Assembly: GCA_020630495.1 (NCBI GenBank)
Contig: JAHDBH010000001.1
Coordinates: 1-64,000, forward strand
Direction of reading: 5' to 3'
Source: Saprospiraceae bacterium
GTDB taxonomy: Bacteria; Bacteroidota; Bacteroidia; Chitinophagales; Saprospiraceae
DNA: 64,000 nucleotides
A program made the translations under genes and the position numbers. The notes beneath the pieces are model-generated. The model worked only from the letters and a program-made list of their open reading frames with translations. It ran no database searches and had not been told where the DNA came from. Positions 26,385 through 34,609 of the stretch are shown piece after piece. The first letter of the stretch is position 1. Each line of letters opens with the position of its first letter.

Positions 26385-28424
26385 ATGCGATTTACTATAC
26401 CCCTTGTATTCATTTGCGCGACAGCGCTCTACGCCTACGCCCAGCCAGCTAATGACGTCTGCGACAATGCCATCATCATAGACGACCTCACACTATTTTG
26501 CTCTGAGCCAGCGCAGTTTACCACAGCAGGAGCGACTAATAGTGGCTACGGTCCTGCCACCTGCTTCAGAGCATCAGAGACGGATGTGTGGTTTAGCTTC
26601 ACGGCATTTGCTACCACGGTGGTGACTTCTGTCCTGGGCCAAGGCAATGGAGCCAATACTCTTGCGATGCCTCAGATAGCGCTCTATGGTGGTGTCTGCG
26701 GCGGTACGATCAATGAGCTGAGGTGCGACAGTGACATCACATTTTCTGGAGTGGCAGAAGTGGTACGTGGAGGACTCACCATCGGTGAAGAATACCTCAT
26801 CCGTGTCAGCGGAGCCAATGATGCCGAAGGCACCTTCCAGCTCTGCCTCAACAATTTTAATCCGCCTGTAGCCCCGGGTCAAGATTGTATCACAGGATCA
26901 GTACTCTGCGACAAGAGCCCATTCAGCGTAGAAGCGCTCACTGGTACTGGACTGGATAATGACGAGGCTGCTGGCTCCTGCCTGGGTGAAATAGGATCAA
27001 GCGAGCAGCAGTCCACGTGGTTTAAGTGGACAGCCGCTACGGCAGGATCACTCACCTTCTCTATCAGCCCAAATAATCCTACAGACGATCTTGACTTCGC
27101 CCTCTATGAATTACCTAATGGCATAGACGACTGCTCTGGCAAGATCCTCCTGAGATGCAACGCCACTGCTACAGGATGCGCGACCGTCACAGGAATAGAC
27201 CTTACCAGTACGGATGACACAGAAAACTTTAATTGCGATCCTGGCGAAGACGGATTTGTAAGATTTATAGACATGGTGGAGGGCGCCAGCTATGGACTCA
27301 TCATCAACAATTTCTCCACATCAGGTCAGGGGTTTGCGATAGAGTGGGGCGGCGAAGGCACATTCCTAGGACCCGAAGCTGACTTCCTTATCACGCCAGA
27401 CGAGGGACTCCGCTGCGAGGAAGACTTCATCGTAGAGGATCAGTCCACATTTGCTAATGGTACCATCCTCAGCTGGACATGGAACTTTGGAGAAGATGCT
27501 AGACCCGAGACCGCTACGGGCCCTGGTCCGCACAATGTCATCTACGGAAGTATCGGTACCAAGTTTGTAGTACTCACACTTGAGACCAGCCAAGGCTGTC
27601 AAGTGAGCGAAGTACGATCTTTAGAAGCTCTTCCCTGCTGCGAAGACCTAGAAGCCCTAGTGGCGGAGGTGGAGATCACGGATAATCCATGTCCTGGTGA
27701 TGAAGAAGGTGTGATCTTGCTGGGAGCTTCTGGTGGTACGCCAGAGTATGAGTTTAGGCGTAGCGATCAGGACAGATTCCGAGAGCTCGTACGATTTGTA
27801 GATTTAGCGTCTGGCGAGTACGAGATCATTGCAAGAGATGCGCGTGGATGTCTAGATACGATCATCGCTGAGGTCACTGAGCCAGAGCGCATCGTAGTGA
27901 ATGCAGGTGCAGACAGATCTCTTGATCTCGGTGGGAGTCTAGAGGTGCAGGCCTTTGTCACACCGCCTGGAGACTATGAGATCCGCTGGTGTCCACCTGA
28001 GGGTGTAAGCGATAGCTCGGCTTTATCGGTGACTATCACACCTCCAGGTACCACAGAGTACATTCTCAAGGCTACGAGCCCTGGCGGATGCGGCGCTGCT
28101 GACACTGTGCTGTATACTGTGAGCGACGAGCGACCCTTCTATATGCCCAATGTCTTTTCACCCAATGGTGATGGTGTCAATGACACATTCGTAGGATATG
28201 CAGGGGTGGCGGTAGATCGCATACAGAATCTTGCAGTCTATGACAGATGGGGCAATCAAGTCTATGAGGCTGAGGAGCTTCCAGTAGGTAGTGAGGCCAA
28301 TGGCTGGGATGGATTCTTCAAGGGTCAGCCTGCGCCCATAGGTGTCTACGTGGCAGTAGCTCAGGTCCGCTTTATCAATGATCAGGTGATCACATTCTCC
28401 ACGGATCTTACACTCATACGATGA
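26385..28424 (+). CDS. Secreted PKD-type protein with CHU_C (T9SS type B) tail
   Basis: Secreted protein of 679 residues from MRFTIPLVFICATALYAYAQ. Two jelly-roll-like segments beginning PANDVCDNAI and CITGSVLCDKSPF (about 20-310) resemble modules of Bacteroidota surface proteins. A PKD-like domain (ILSWTWNFGEDA) and further beta domains lead to the gliding-motility-associated C-terminal domain (MPNVFSPNGDGVNDTF, VYDRWGNQVYEA). This tail marks T9SS type B cargo, usually exported with a PorP/SprF partner; none is in the window. The stop overlaps the lptC start as ATGA. Adjacent start codons at 26382 and 26385 are possible. Confidence 0.88.
   Translation: MRFTIPLVFICATALYAYAQPANDVCDNAIIIDDLTLFCSEPAQFTTAGATNSGYGPATCFRASETDVWFSFTAFATTVVTSVLGQGNGANTLAMPQIALYGGVCGGTINELRCDSDITFSGVAEVVRGGLTIGEEYLIRVSGANDAEGTFQLCLNNFNPPVAPGQDCITGSVLCDKSPFSVEALTGTGLDNDEAAGSCLGEIGSSEQQSTWFKWTAATAGSLTFSISPNNPTDDLDFALYELPNGIDDCSGKILLRCNATATGCATVTGIDLTSTDDTENFNCDPGEDGFVRFIDMVEGASYGLIINNFSTSGQGFAIEWGGEGTFLGPEADFLITPDEGLRCEEDFIVEDQSTFANGTILSWTWNFGEDARPETATGPGPHNVIYGSIGTKFVVLTLETSQGCQVSEVRSLEALPCCEDLEALVAEVEITDNPCPGDEEGVILLGASGGTPEYEFRRSDQDRFRELVRFVDLASGEYEIIARDARGCLDTIIAEVTEPERIVVNAGADRSLDLGGSLEVQAFVTPPGDYEIRWCPPEGVSDSSALSVTITPPGTTEYILKATSPGGCGAADTVLYTVSDERPFYMPNVFSPNGDGVNDTFVGYAGVAVDRIQNLAVYDRWGNQVYEAEELPVGSEANGWDGFFKGQPAPIGVYVAVAQVRFINDQVITFSTDLTLIR
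26412..26427 (+). repeat. Mini-hairpin element copy 11 (ATTT foot, stem GCGC, GACA loop)
   Basis: Reads ATTT, GCGC, GACA, GCGC and encodes ICATAL in the signal peptide. The 16 nt are identical to copy 5. Confidence 0.65.
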
Positions 28425-28951
28425 GAGCGCTATCGGCTCTGTTGCTCGTGCTTGCTCTGCTGAGCTGTAAGAATGATCTGGCAGAAGTCCAAGAGATCTT
28501 TGATCCCAGAGCCACAGAGGTGGAGCGACTGGAAGATATCGATATCACTTACAGCGATAGTGCTGTCGTCAAGCTCCGGATCCGCGCAGCGGTCCATCTG
28601 CGATATGAGGAAGGCGGAAGCATGATGGATGAATTCTCTGATGGTGTACAGCTAGACTTTCTGGATGGAGATAAGGTCACAGGATGGCTCACTGCCGACT
28701 GGGCTAAGCGGGACAATAAGCGTCGAGAAACCACCATGCGAGGGAGGGTCACTTTGTACAATGCTGACGGCCAGAAGCTCCAGACTACGCAGATGATATG
28801 GACAGAAAAAGACGGTAAGCTGAGCTCAGACCAGTTTGTGCGTGTCACGCAAGAGGACCAAGTGCTGCAGGGCTATGGTTTTGTGACAGATGAGGAGTTT
28901 TCGAGTTTTGAGATTACCTCGCTAGAAGGGCAATTTGACGTGGTGGAGTAG
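28421..28951 (+). CDS. lptC: LPS export ABC transporter periplasmic protein LptC
   Basis: Lipoprotein-type LptC of 176 residues: hydrophobic signal ending LLSC (Cys 16), then a beta-jellyroll with AVHLRYEEGGSMMDEFSDGV and ETTMRGRVTLYNADGQKL. LptC links the inner-membrane LptBFG complex to periplasmic LptA for LPS transport. E. coli LptC has an uncleaved anchor; a lipid anchor is common in Bacteroidota. Start and upstream stop share ATGA, so it is translated with the surface-protein gene. A CNNM/CorC gene follows by 43 nt. Confidence 0.85.
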   Translation: MRALSALLLVLALLSCKNDLAEVQEIFDPRATEVERLEDIDITYSDSAVVKLRIRAAVHLRYEEGGSMMDEFSDGVQLDFLDGDKVTGWLTADWAKRDNKRRETTMRGRVTLYNADGQKLQTTQMIWTEKDGKLSSDQFVRVTQEDQVLQGYGFVTDEEFSSFEITSLEGQFDVVE

Positions 28952-28982
28952 CATGAGGCGACGGTCTCAGGGTGCAGTGTAG

Positions 28983-28990
28983 TAAATTTG
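28983..28990 (+). promoter_or_regulatory. -7 box TAAATTTG
   Basis: Exact TAnnTTTG ending 4 nt before the ATG of the CorC-like gene. If active, the transcript would be leaderless or nearly so. Confidence 0.45.
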
Positions 28991-28994
28991 TAGC

Positions 28995-30266
28995 ATGATC
29001 ATCTGGATTATCTTATTTCTGATCTTATCGGCACTCTTTTCTGGTTCTGAAATAGCCTTCGTATCGGCCAATCGACTGAGCATACAGGTGCGCGATGATG
29101 CTCAGTCGAGAAGTGGTCGGATCTTATCATCATTCTACAATGATCCTAGCGATTTCCTAGGGACCATGCTTGTGGGGAATAATATCGCTCTGGTAGCATT
29201 TACCACTTTACTGGCGAGTGTCCTTACGCCAGCTCTGGAGCGCAGTATTGGTTCTTCCTTTCTCTTGCTGATGGTGCTTACTTTGATCACTACTGTTATT
29301 GTGCTGATTTTCGGTGAGTATCTACCCAAGACAATTTTCAGAAATTATTCCACATCGATATTATACGCGCTGGCCATTCCACTAGCAGTATTGCGCTTTC
29401 TACTGTTGATTCCTACAAGGATTACTACACGCTTATCGAGCTGGATTATTACTAAGGTGCTGCGGGTAGAGATGGATGAGTCGCAGGATGATTTTACCAG
29501 GACAGATCTAGAATTGTTCATAGATGAGAGCATCAGCGATGAGGATGGCGCTGTCAACTCAGAACTCCTCAAGAAGGCTATCCACTTTGAGCAAGTCAAG
29601 GTGCGCGACTGTATGGTGCCACGCACAGAGATCTGCTATGTGGATATGGAAGATTCTATAGAGGATCTTATTGCCACATTTGAAAAGACAAAAAAGTCGA
29701 GACTCCTCGTAGTCGATGAAGACATAGATGACGTCAAAGGATATATCCACCACCTCAAGATCCTCAGACAGCCCAAGTCTCTGCGCCGCCAGATCATAGA
29801 CTTGCCGATAGTCACAGAGTACATGCCTGTAAATGATCTGCTCGTCACCTTCATCAAGGATCGTACAGGTATCGCCTGTGTCGTTGACGAATTTGGCAGC
29901 ACATCTGGAATCATTACCATGGAGGATATTCTAGAAGAGATATTTGGTGAGATCGAGGACGAGCACGATGTAGAGGATCTACTGGAGATGCACATCAGTG
30001 ACATGGAGTATCTCCTGAGCGGCCGTCATGAGCTGGATTATCTCCAGGAAAAGTATGAGAATCTGCGGTTCACCGAGGGTGATTTTCATACCCTCAGTGG
30101 CTACCTTGTCATGACTTCTGGCACCATACCTGATCAAGGAGATGAGATAGAGCTAGATGGCTACAAATTTATCATAGAGGAAGTCACAGAGAAGAAAATC
30201 GACAGGATCAGAGTGATAGTCTCCAGCGAGACTGACGCGATGAATAGCGACGGATCTGTGAATTAG
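28995..30266 (+). CDS. CNNM/CorC (HlyC) family membrane protein
   Basis: Protein of 423 residues with the three-part CNNM layout: DUF21 membrane domain (about 1-175; GSEIAFVSANRLSIQ, GNNIALVAFTTLL), a tandem CBS pair (about 200-320; VKVRDCMVPRTEICYVD, GIACVVDEFGSTSGIITMED) and a C-terminal CorC_HlyC domain (about 335-415). Relatives move Mg2+/Co2+, and the Bacteroidota paralogue GldE affects gliding; which of these applies here is not clear. It lies next to lptC, a common arrangement in the phylum. Confidence 0.88.
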   Translation: MIIWIILFLILSALFSGSEIAFVSANRLSIQVRDDAQSRSGRILSSFYNDPSDFLGTMLVGNNIALVAFTTLLASVLTPALERSIGSSFLLLMVLTLITTVIVLIFGEYLPKTIFRNYSTSILYALAIPLAVLRFLLLIPTRITTRLSSWIITKVLRVEMDESQDDFTRTDLELFIDESISDEDGAVNSELLKKAIHFEQVKVRDCMVPRTEICYVDMEDSIEDLIATFEKTKKSRLLVVDEDIDDVKGYIHHLKILRQPKSLRRQIIDLPIVTEYMPVNDLLVTFIKDRTGIACVVDEFGSTSGIITMEDILEEIFGEIEDEHDVEDLLEMHISDMEYLLSGRHELDYLQEKYENLRFTEGDFHTLSGYLVMTSGTIPDQGDEIELDGYKFIIEEVTEKKIDRIRVIVSSETDAMNSDGSVN

Positions 30267-30365
30267 TTTACATCTTTTAGCATTTGTACAACTTCCCACT
30301 TGAGAGTACAGTTTTATAGGATGTGTAATGTCGTGACTGCTTACACTATATCAATTACATCATAC

Positions 30366-30887
30366 ATGGAACATACAGATAAGACCTCACCAGTCCATAT
30401 ACCCAAGCGCATAGAAGAATCTCTACTTCTGAGATTTATCCTCATCGGCGACAGACTCAAGAAACGCCGAGATGATATCAGTAAAGAGCTGGGAATATCC
30501 ACTCAGCAGTGGCTTCTGCTTCTGCAAGTAGCCAAGGATCCCAACATCCCATTCTTTGATGCCAGTGAGCACGAGAAGGATCTACTGCCGACGGAGATCG
30601 CCTACACATTTGGCACCACGAGATCCAATATTACTGCCTTGATTAATGTCCTTTCGGACAAAGGCCTCATAGCTCTCACACCTGATGAAGGAGATCGACG
30701 CCGTAAGCGAATCTCCCTCACCGCAGAGGGAGGGGCCCTGGTAGAAGACCTCCAGCGCTATCGACAAGAGAAGAATGACGCACTCTTTGATGGATTCCAA
30801 CAGGAAGAGCTTGTAGAGGCGCTTGACTTTGTAGAGAGGTTTATCGTCGCTAATCAGATTGAGCGTAAGTCTACCGTCACTCAGTAA
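30366..30887 (+). CDS. MarR family transcriptional regulator
   Basis: Winged-helix regulator of 173 residues from MEHTDKTSPVH. The core has LGISTQQWLLLLQVAKD, an insertion, then the recognition helix region FGTTRSNITALINVLSDKGLI and the wing PDEGDRRRKRISLTAEG. The family binds DNA as dimers and responds to small phenolic or oxidant ligands. An inserted stretch (FFDASEHEKDLLPTEIAY) between helix and recognition helix is longer than usual. The ORF-track start 22 codons upstream lacks family features. Its 3' end overlaps the convergent nitroreductase gene by 7 bp; that gene may be a target. Confidence 0.82.
   Translation: MEHTDKTSPVHIPKRIEESLLLRFILIGDRLKKRRDDISKELGISTQQWLLLLQVAKDPNIPFFDASEHEKDLLPTEIAYTFGTTRSNITALINVLSDKGLIALTPDEGDRRRKRISLTAEGGALVEDLQRYRQEKNDALFDGFQQEELVEALDFVERFIVANQIERKSTVTQ
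30648..30663 (-). repeat. Mini-hairpin element copy 12 (CTTT foot, stem GTCC)
   Basis: Minus strand reads CTTT, GTCC, GAAA, GGAC inside the MarR gene, over codons of VLSDKG. An extra T-A pair extends the stem to 5 bp. Confidence 0.45.
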
Positions 30888-31543
30888 GTGACCATCACTT
30901 GATCCAGCGCCTTGCGCTGGATATCTGGTACCATAGCATCATCTGCAGGATGTCCCACTGGCAAGAGCAAGAAGGGTCGTTCATTGCTAGGTCGATCTAG
31001 GATCTTCTGGAGAAAATTCATCGGACTTGGAGTGTGGGTCAGCGTCACTAGCCCAGCGTGATGGATCGCAGAGATGAGAAAGCCGCACGCCAGACCTACA
31101 GATTCATTGACGTAGTAGTTTTTTTGTTTTTCACCATCCACCAGGTCATAGGCTTTCTTGAATACGATGATCAGATAGGGCGCTATGGTCAGGAAGTCTT
31201 TGTGCCAGTCTGTACCAAATTGCTTTAAGTCCTCTAGCCAGTCGTCGCTCATACGTCCGTGATAGTTCTCGTATTCTTCTTTCTCTGCGGCCTCACGGAT
31301 CTTTGCTTTTATCTCAGGGTCAGACACCACACAGAATGTCCATGGCTGCTTGTGTGCTCCACTAGGAGCTGTACTAGCAGAGCGCACGAGATTATCTATG
31401 ACAGATGAGGCCACTGGCTTATCAGAGAACATCCGCACGCTACGTCGCTGGTCTATCGCATGGTAATAGTCCTCACTTCGTTGCTGTATCTCGGCTTCTG
31501 TGTACTGCGCGGTGCTATAAGGTATAAATGATTCTGTCTTCAT
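30881..31543 (-). CDS. Nitroreductase family protein
   Basis: FMN-dependent nitroreductase-fold enzyme of 220 residues. RRSVRMFSDKPV near the N-terminus, APSGAHKQPWTFCVV and the central NYYVNESVGLACGFLISAIHHAGL match the family of NAD(P)H-dependent flavin reductases acting on nitro- and quinone compounds. The C-terminal half resembles BluB/iodotyrosine-dehalogenase-like members (THTPSPMNFLQKILDRPSNERPFLLLPVGHP), so reductive dehalogenation is another option. It overlaps the upstream NUDIX gene as ATGA and the convergent marR gene by 7 bp. Confidence 0.88.
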   Translation of the reverse strand: MKTESFIPYSTAQYTEAEIQQRSEDYYHAIDQRRSVRMFSDKPVASSVIDNLVRSASTAPSGAHKQPWTFCVVSDPEIKAKIREAAEKEEYENYHGRMSDDWLEDLKQFGTDWHKDFLTIAPYLIIVFKKAYDLVDGEKQKNYYVNESVGLACGFLISAIHHAGLVTLTHTPSPMNFLQKILDRPSNERPFLLLPVGHPADDAMVPDIQRKALDQVMVTY

Positions 31544-32109
31544 GATTTCTGTCTATGTAGTATGTACCACTGGATAGCGATGATGCTCTTAGCATCTACT
31601 AGCTCTCCCACTATCTGAGAGGCATGAGCTGCTGGATATGTCACGATCTGTACGTCCTCTTGCTCTTCTGCAAGCCCACCTCCAGCATGCTTACGATCTG
31701 TGGACACCACTTCTGCATAGTATATATGTATGCGCTCTGTGGTGATACCTGGTGATACATATGGGCTAGCGATCAGTCTCAGATCACTCACAGTATAGCC
31801 AGCTTCTTCTAGGCACTCTCGCTGTGCTGATTTTCTGGGAGACTCACCATAGTCTATCCCGCCAGCGACGATCTCGTCTATCCAGGGATCTTCTGCATCT
31901 ATGGTTGCAGGTCTGAACTGTCTTACGAGAATCAGTGAGTCTGTGTCTTTTTCATAGAGCAGTACAGCGCTGGCATCACGCTTTCTGAGGATTTCGTACT
32001 CGCGCCGTAGTGTAGACTTTCCATCACTATGAGAGTGCTCTACATCCAGACCTACGAGCTCAAAAACCTCCTTAGATTTTTGGCGAAAGCCATGTACCGT
32101 ATACTTCAT
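31540..32109 (-). CDS. NUDIX hydrolase, ADP-ribose pyrophosphatase type
   Basis: Hydrolase of 189 residues. The Nudix box is intact: G-x5-E-x7-RE-x2-EE-x-G spans GGIDYGESPRKSAQRECLEE and the following AGY. VLLYEKDTDSLILVRQFRPAT before it and the ASPYVSPGITTERIHIYYAEV stretch after it are typical of ADP-sugar pyrophosphatases (NudF group). Likely role is clearing ADP-ribose or nucleotide sugars. It is translationally coupled to the nitroreductase gene; a shared redox or NAD-related role is only inference. Confidence 0.88.
   Translation of the reverse strand: MKYTVHGFRQKSKEVFELVGLDVEHSHSDGKSTLRREYEILRKRDASAVLLYEKDTDSLILVRQFRPATIDAEDPWIDEIVAGGIDYGESPRKSAQRECLEEAGYTVSDLRLIASPYVSPGITTERIHIYYAEVVSTDRKHAGGGLAEEQEDVQIVTYPAAHASQIVGELVDAKSIIAIQWYILHRQKS
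32077..32092 (+). repeat. Mini-hairpin element copy 13 (TTTT foot, stem TGGC)
   Basis: Reads TTTT, TGGC, GAAA, GCCA antisense to the NUDIX N-terminal codons HGFRQK, 18 nt inside the start codon. Confidence 0.5.
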
Positions 32110-32195
32110 AGACGCTGAGCTAGATCATCCCAAAGATGCTACCAATACATCATACTCGGCTCATCAGATCATCATATCTCCTATGTACGTCGCTC

Positions 32196-33578
32196 TCAAT
32201 ACCTATAGCGGACGGTCAATTGCGAGCTGCTCTGCATCAGTAGCTGTCCTCCATTCTCTACCGTGAGTAGACTACCGTAGCCTTGTTTGCCAGATAGAAG
32301 AGCTACATTCTTACCCGCTGGTATGATCACGTGATCACAAGCTTCTGGGAACCGAGCTTGACTCCAGTTGCTCGGACTGTCATTCCACTCTCCGTCCGCA
32401 GGTCCTATCCAGACATTGCTCGGGTAACTGTCGCAGCTTTTGGTCTCTAGGAGAAATAAGCCTCTGGACCGATCAGAGCCGAGAATTCTTCCTGATGGCA
32501 GATAAGGATAGCAGCCCCACGCTCCCTGAAATCCATTGTAACTGGTATTCTCTGGATAGGTATCATAGTAGGCCGCCAGAGTGACATCAGTGGGATCAGA
32601 TATATCAAATACCACTATGCCGTCATGGTAATAACTGATGTAAACGCTATCGCCCTTGATGTATGGATTGTGAGCGATGCTCGTGGTGTCCCCAGTCGTA
32701 GCTTCCAGCAGCTTACTGCGGAATAGGTGCGGAGTACCGATCTGTATGCGCTCATCTGGGTCCTCCGTAGGATCTACTGTCAGGCTCGCCATCTTGAGGC
32801 TCCGATTGCGAGATTCATCAGCCCAGATCACATGGCTGCCATCATCGGTCACCCAGCTGCTGTGATTGTAGCCCTCTTGCGCATAGCTGGTCTTCAGCCC
32901 TATCTGGTCGCAGTCAGTACCAGATGTGCAGTCGTATATCACGAACTCATTCAGAGTAGTATTGAAATCACCGTGGCTGGCATACACAGTATCATTGCGC
33001 ACGTAGGCGTCATGGATGTAGTCATATGGGAGATTGAGCGAAGCAAGCTCCGTGATAGAGGTAGGATCTGAGATGTCAAGGATCTTGAGATCTGTACCAG
33101 TACCTCCGAGACTGCCTATGCCGTAGAGCCTTGCAGTGGCTGTATCTACAAAGATATTGTGCGATCGTGGCCAGAACTGGGTAGTCCGCGTCACTTGTAC
33201 TACGCTATCTGGGAGGTATTGCAGATCAAACACAAAGAGGCCCTCACCACTGCGCTCACTCCCTGCAAATGCATAGTGATCATACGTCTTGAAATCTCTC
33301 CACGTGGTAGATCCAGTTCCCGCAAAGGAGTTCACTCTGCGCAGCTGATATGGCTCAGTAACATCTATGAAGTGGATGGAATCTCGACTGCCTATGATGC
33401 CATATTCGCGGCCGTCCGCCGCATAGCCCCATACATCGCTGTATCTCGATATGCCAGGATTGTCAGTAGGATTCTCTGAGTTCCACCGTCCCACACATCG
33501 CATCCGCAGCGAATCAAACTGAGCCTGACCGATCAGTGGTAGTGCAAGCAGGAGGGCGAGGAAAGTAATTGACTTCAT
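32196..33578 (-). CDS. Secreted choice-of-anchor B family protein
   Basis: Secreted protein of 460 residues with a signal peptide ending GQAQ. The body repeats a beta-propeller (LVIVD-like) unit: DVWGYAADGREYGIIGSRD, IHFIDVTEPYQLRRVN, KILDISDPTSITELASL and VVFDISDPTDVTLAAYYD. That pattern, with SHNIFVDTATARLYG, is the choice-of-anchor B family. After the propeller is a module with WIGPADGEWNDSPSNWSQ and a short beta tail ending LTVRYRY, without an obvious T9SS PNP motif. The role is unknown; surface location is likely. Confidence 0.8.
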   Translation of the reverse strand: MKSITFLALLLALPLIGQAQFDSLRMRCVGRWNSENPTDNPGISRYSDVWGYAADGREYGIIGSRDSIHFIDVTEPYQLRRVNSFAGTGSTTWRDFKTYDHYAFAGSERSGEGLFVFDLQYLPDSVVQVTRTTQFWPRSHNIFVDTATARLYGIGSLGGTGTDLKILDISDPTSITELASLNLPYDYIHDAYVRNDTVYASHGDFNTTLNEFVIYDCTSGTDCDQIGLKTSYAQEGYNHSSWVTDDGSHVIWADESRNRSLKMASLTVDPTEDPDERIQIGTPHLFRSKLLEATTGDTTSIAHNPYIKGDSVYISYYHDGIVVFDISDPTDVTLAAYYDTYPENTSYNGFQGAWGCYPYLPSGRILGSDRSRGLFLLETKSCDSYPSNVWIGPADGEWNDSPSNWSQARFPEACDHVIIPAGKNVALLSGKQGYGSLLTVENGGQLLMQSSSQLTVRYRY

Positions 33579-33836
33579 ACAACTAATGTAGGCACTTCTG
33601 CTATCACAGACTAGCTCAGCTCTAGCAATCAGCCCATCTGTCAGCAGATGCGCACTGAGGACGAGGCGCGATAGGGACTCCGAGATGAATGTAAGCGATG
33701 CTAAGATAGGCCGTGAGCCTTAGAATCTTGCGCGTCCATATGACGTACGCTTGCTATCAGCTACAGGGCCTAGACAGATGTGGCCATGCCTGGACAGGAG
33801 TGAAATCAAGCGACCATAAGTGATAAGCTCGACTCG

Positions 33837-34580
33837 CTACTTATCTACACAAAAACTATAGCCAAAGGACGCAAAGTTTGACTCCTCATTAAATCCCGTG
33901 CCAAAAGAAAAGTCTAGCTGACCACGGTCGCTGGTCTTGTACGTCCATCCAGCATTGATACGATGAAAGCTAGTATCAGCCTCGCCGACTTCGCCATAGG
34001 GCTCTATGTATAGGGTCAATTTATCATTCCAGCCATAGGCGAGAGCAAGCGTGTAGATGCCCTGTAGGTCACTTCCGTGAAAATGCTGGTAACCAAGATT
34101 GTAACCTATGCTCCAGCCCTTGTCCAGATCATGTGAAATCAAGACGCGCGCTAGGCTGCCCCAGTCACGATCTGCAAATAAGCTGCGAGATGCTGTGGGT
34201 ACTACTAGGTGGCCCATCACAGCAATTTGTGTAGCACTTTCTTCGCGCTGAAGGAGCTGTATTTTAGTACCTATCTGGATGTCGTCAAAGCGTGTGAGGT
34301 AATCCTCATCAAATGTCCTACTACTCAATACCTGCGTCTGGAGTCGTAATTCTACACCACGCAGAAGGTTGATTCTATAGAGCTGTGTAGGTACGGTCCA
34401 AGTTCGCTCTATAGCTTGCGTCTGATTCTGTGTGCTGAAGCCTATCCCAGCTTCCACTTGGATACGACCCACGGGTAACACAGCACTACTTTCCGTCTGA
34501 TCCGGTCTGTCAGTATCTATGATCTGTGCAGATGCTACAAGCGAAAAAAGGCATAGTGCTATAAGGATAAATAATTTCAT
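33837..34580 (-). CDS. Outer-membrane beta-barrel, phenol-degradation MetA-like transporter
   Basis: Secreted protein of 247 residues. Signal peptide MKLFILIALCLFSLVASAQ is followed by IIDTDRPDQTESSAVLPVGRIQVEAG, a typical opening of Bacteroidota proteins in the MetA-pathway-of-phenol-degradation family. Amphipathic strands continue to the end (GQLDFSFGTGF, FASFGYSFCVDK). Such proteins are annotated as putative outer-membrane transporters, but substrate evidence is weak. It lies 29 nt after the 541-residue gene on the same strand. Confidence 0.75.
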   Translation of the reverse strand: MKLFILIALCLFSLVASAQIIDTDRPDQTESSAVLPVGRIQVEAGIGFSTQNQTQAIERTWTVPTQLYRINLLRGVELRLQTQVLSSRTFDEDYLTRFDDIQIGTKIQLLQREESATQIAVMGHLVVPTASRSLFADRDWGSLARVLISHDLDKGWSIGYNLGYQHFHGSDLQGIYTLALAYGWNDKLTLYIEPYGEVGEADTSFHRINAGWTYKTSDRGQLDFSFGTGFNEESNFASFGYSFCVDK

Positions 34581-34609
34581 ACTGTAAACTTACGCCACAG
34601 CTCAAGAGC

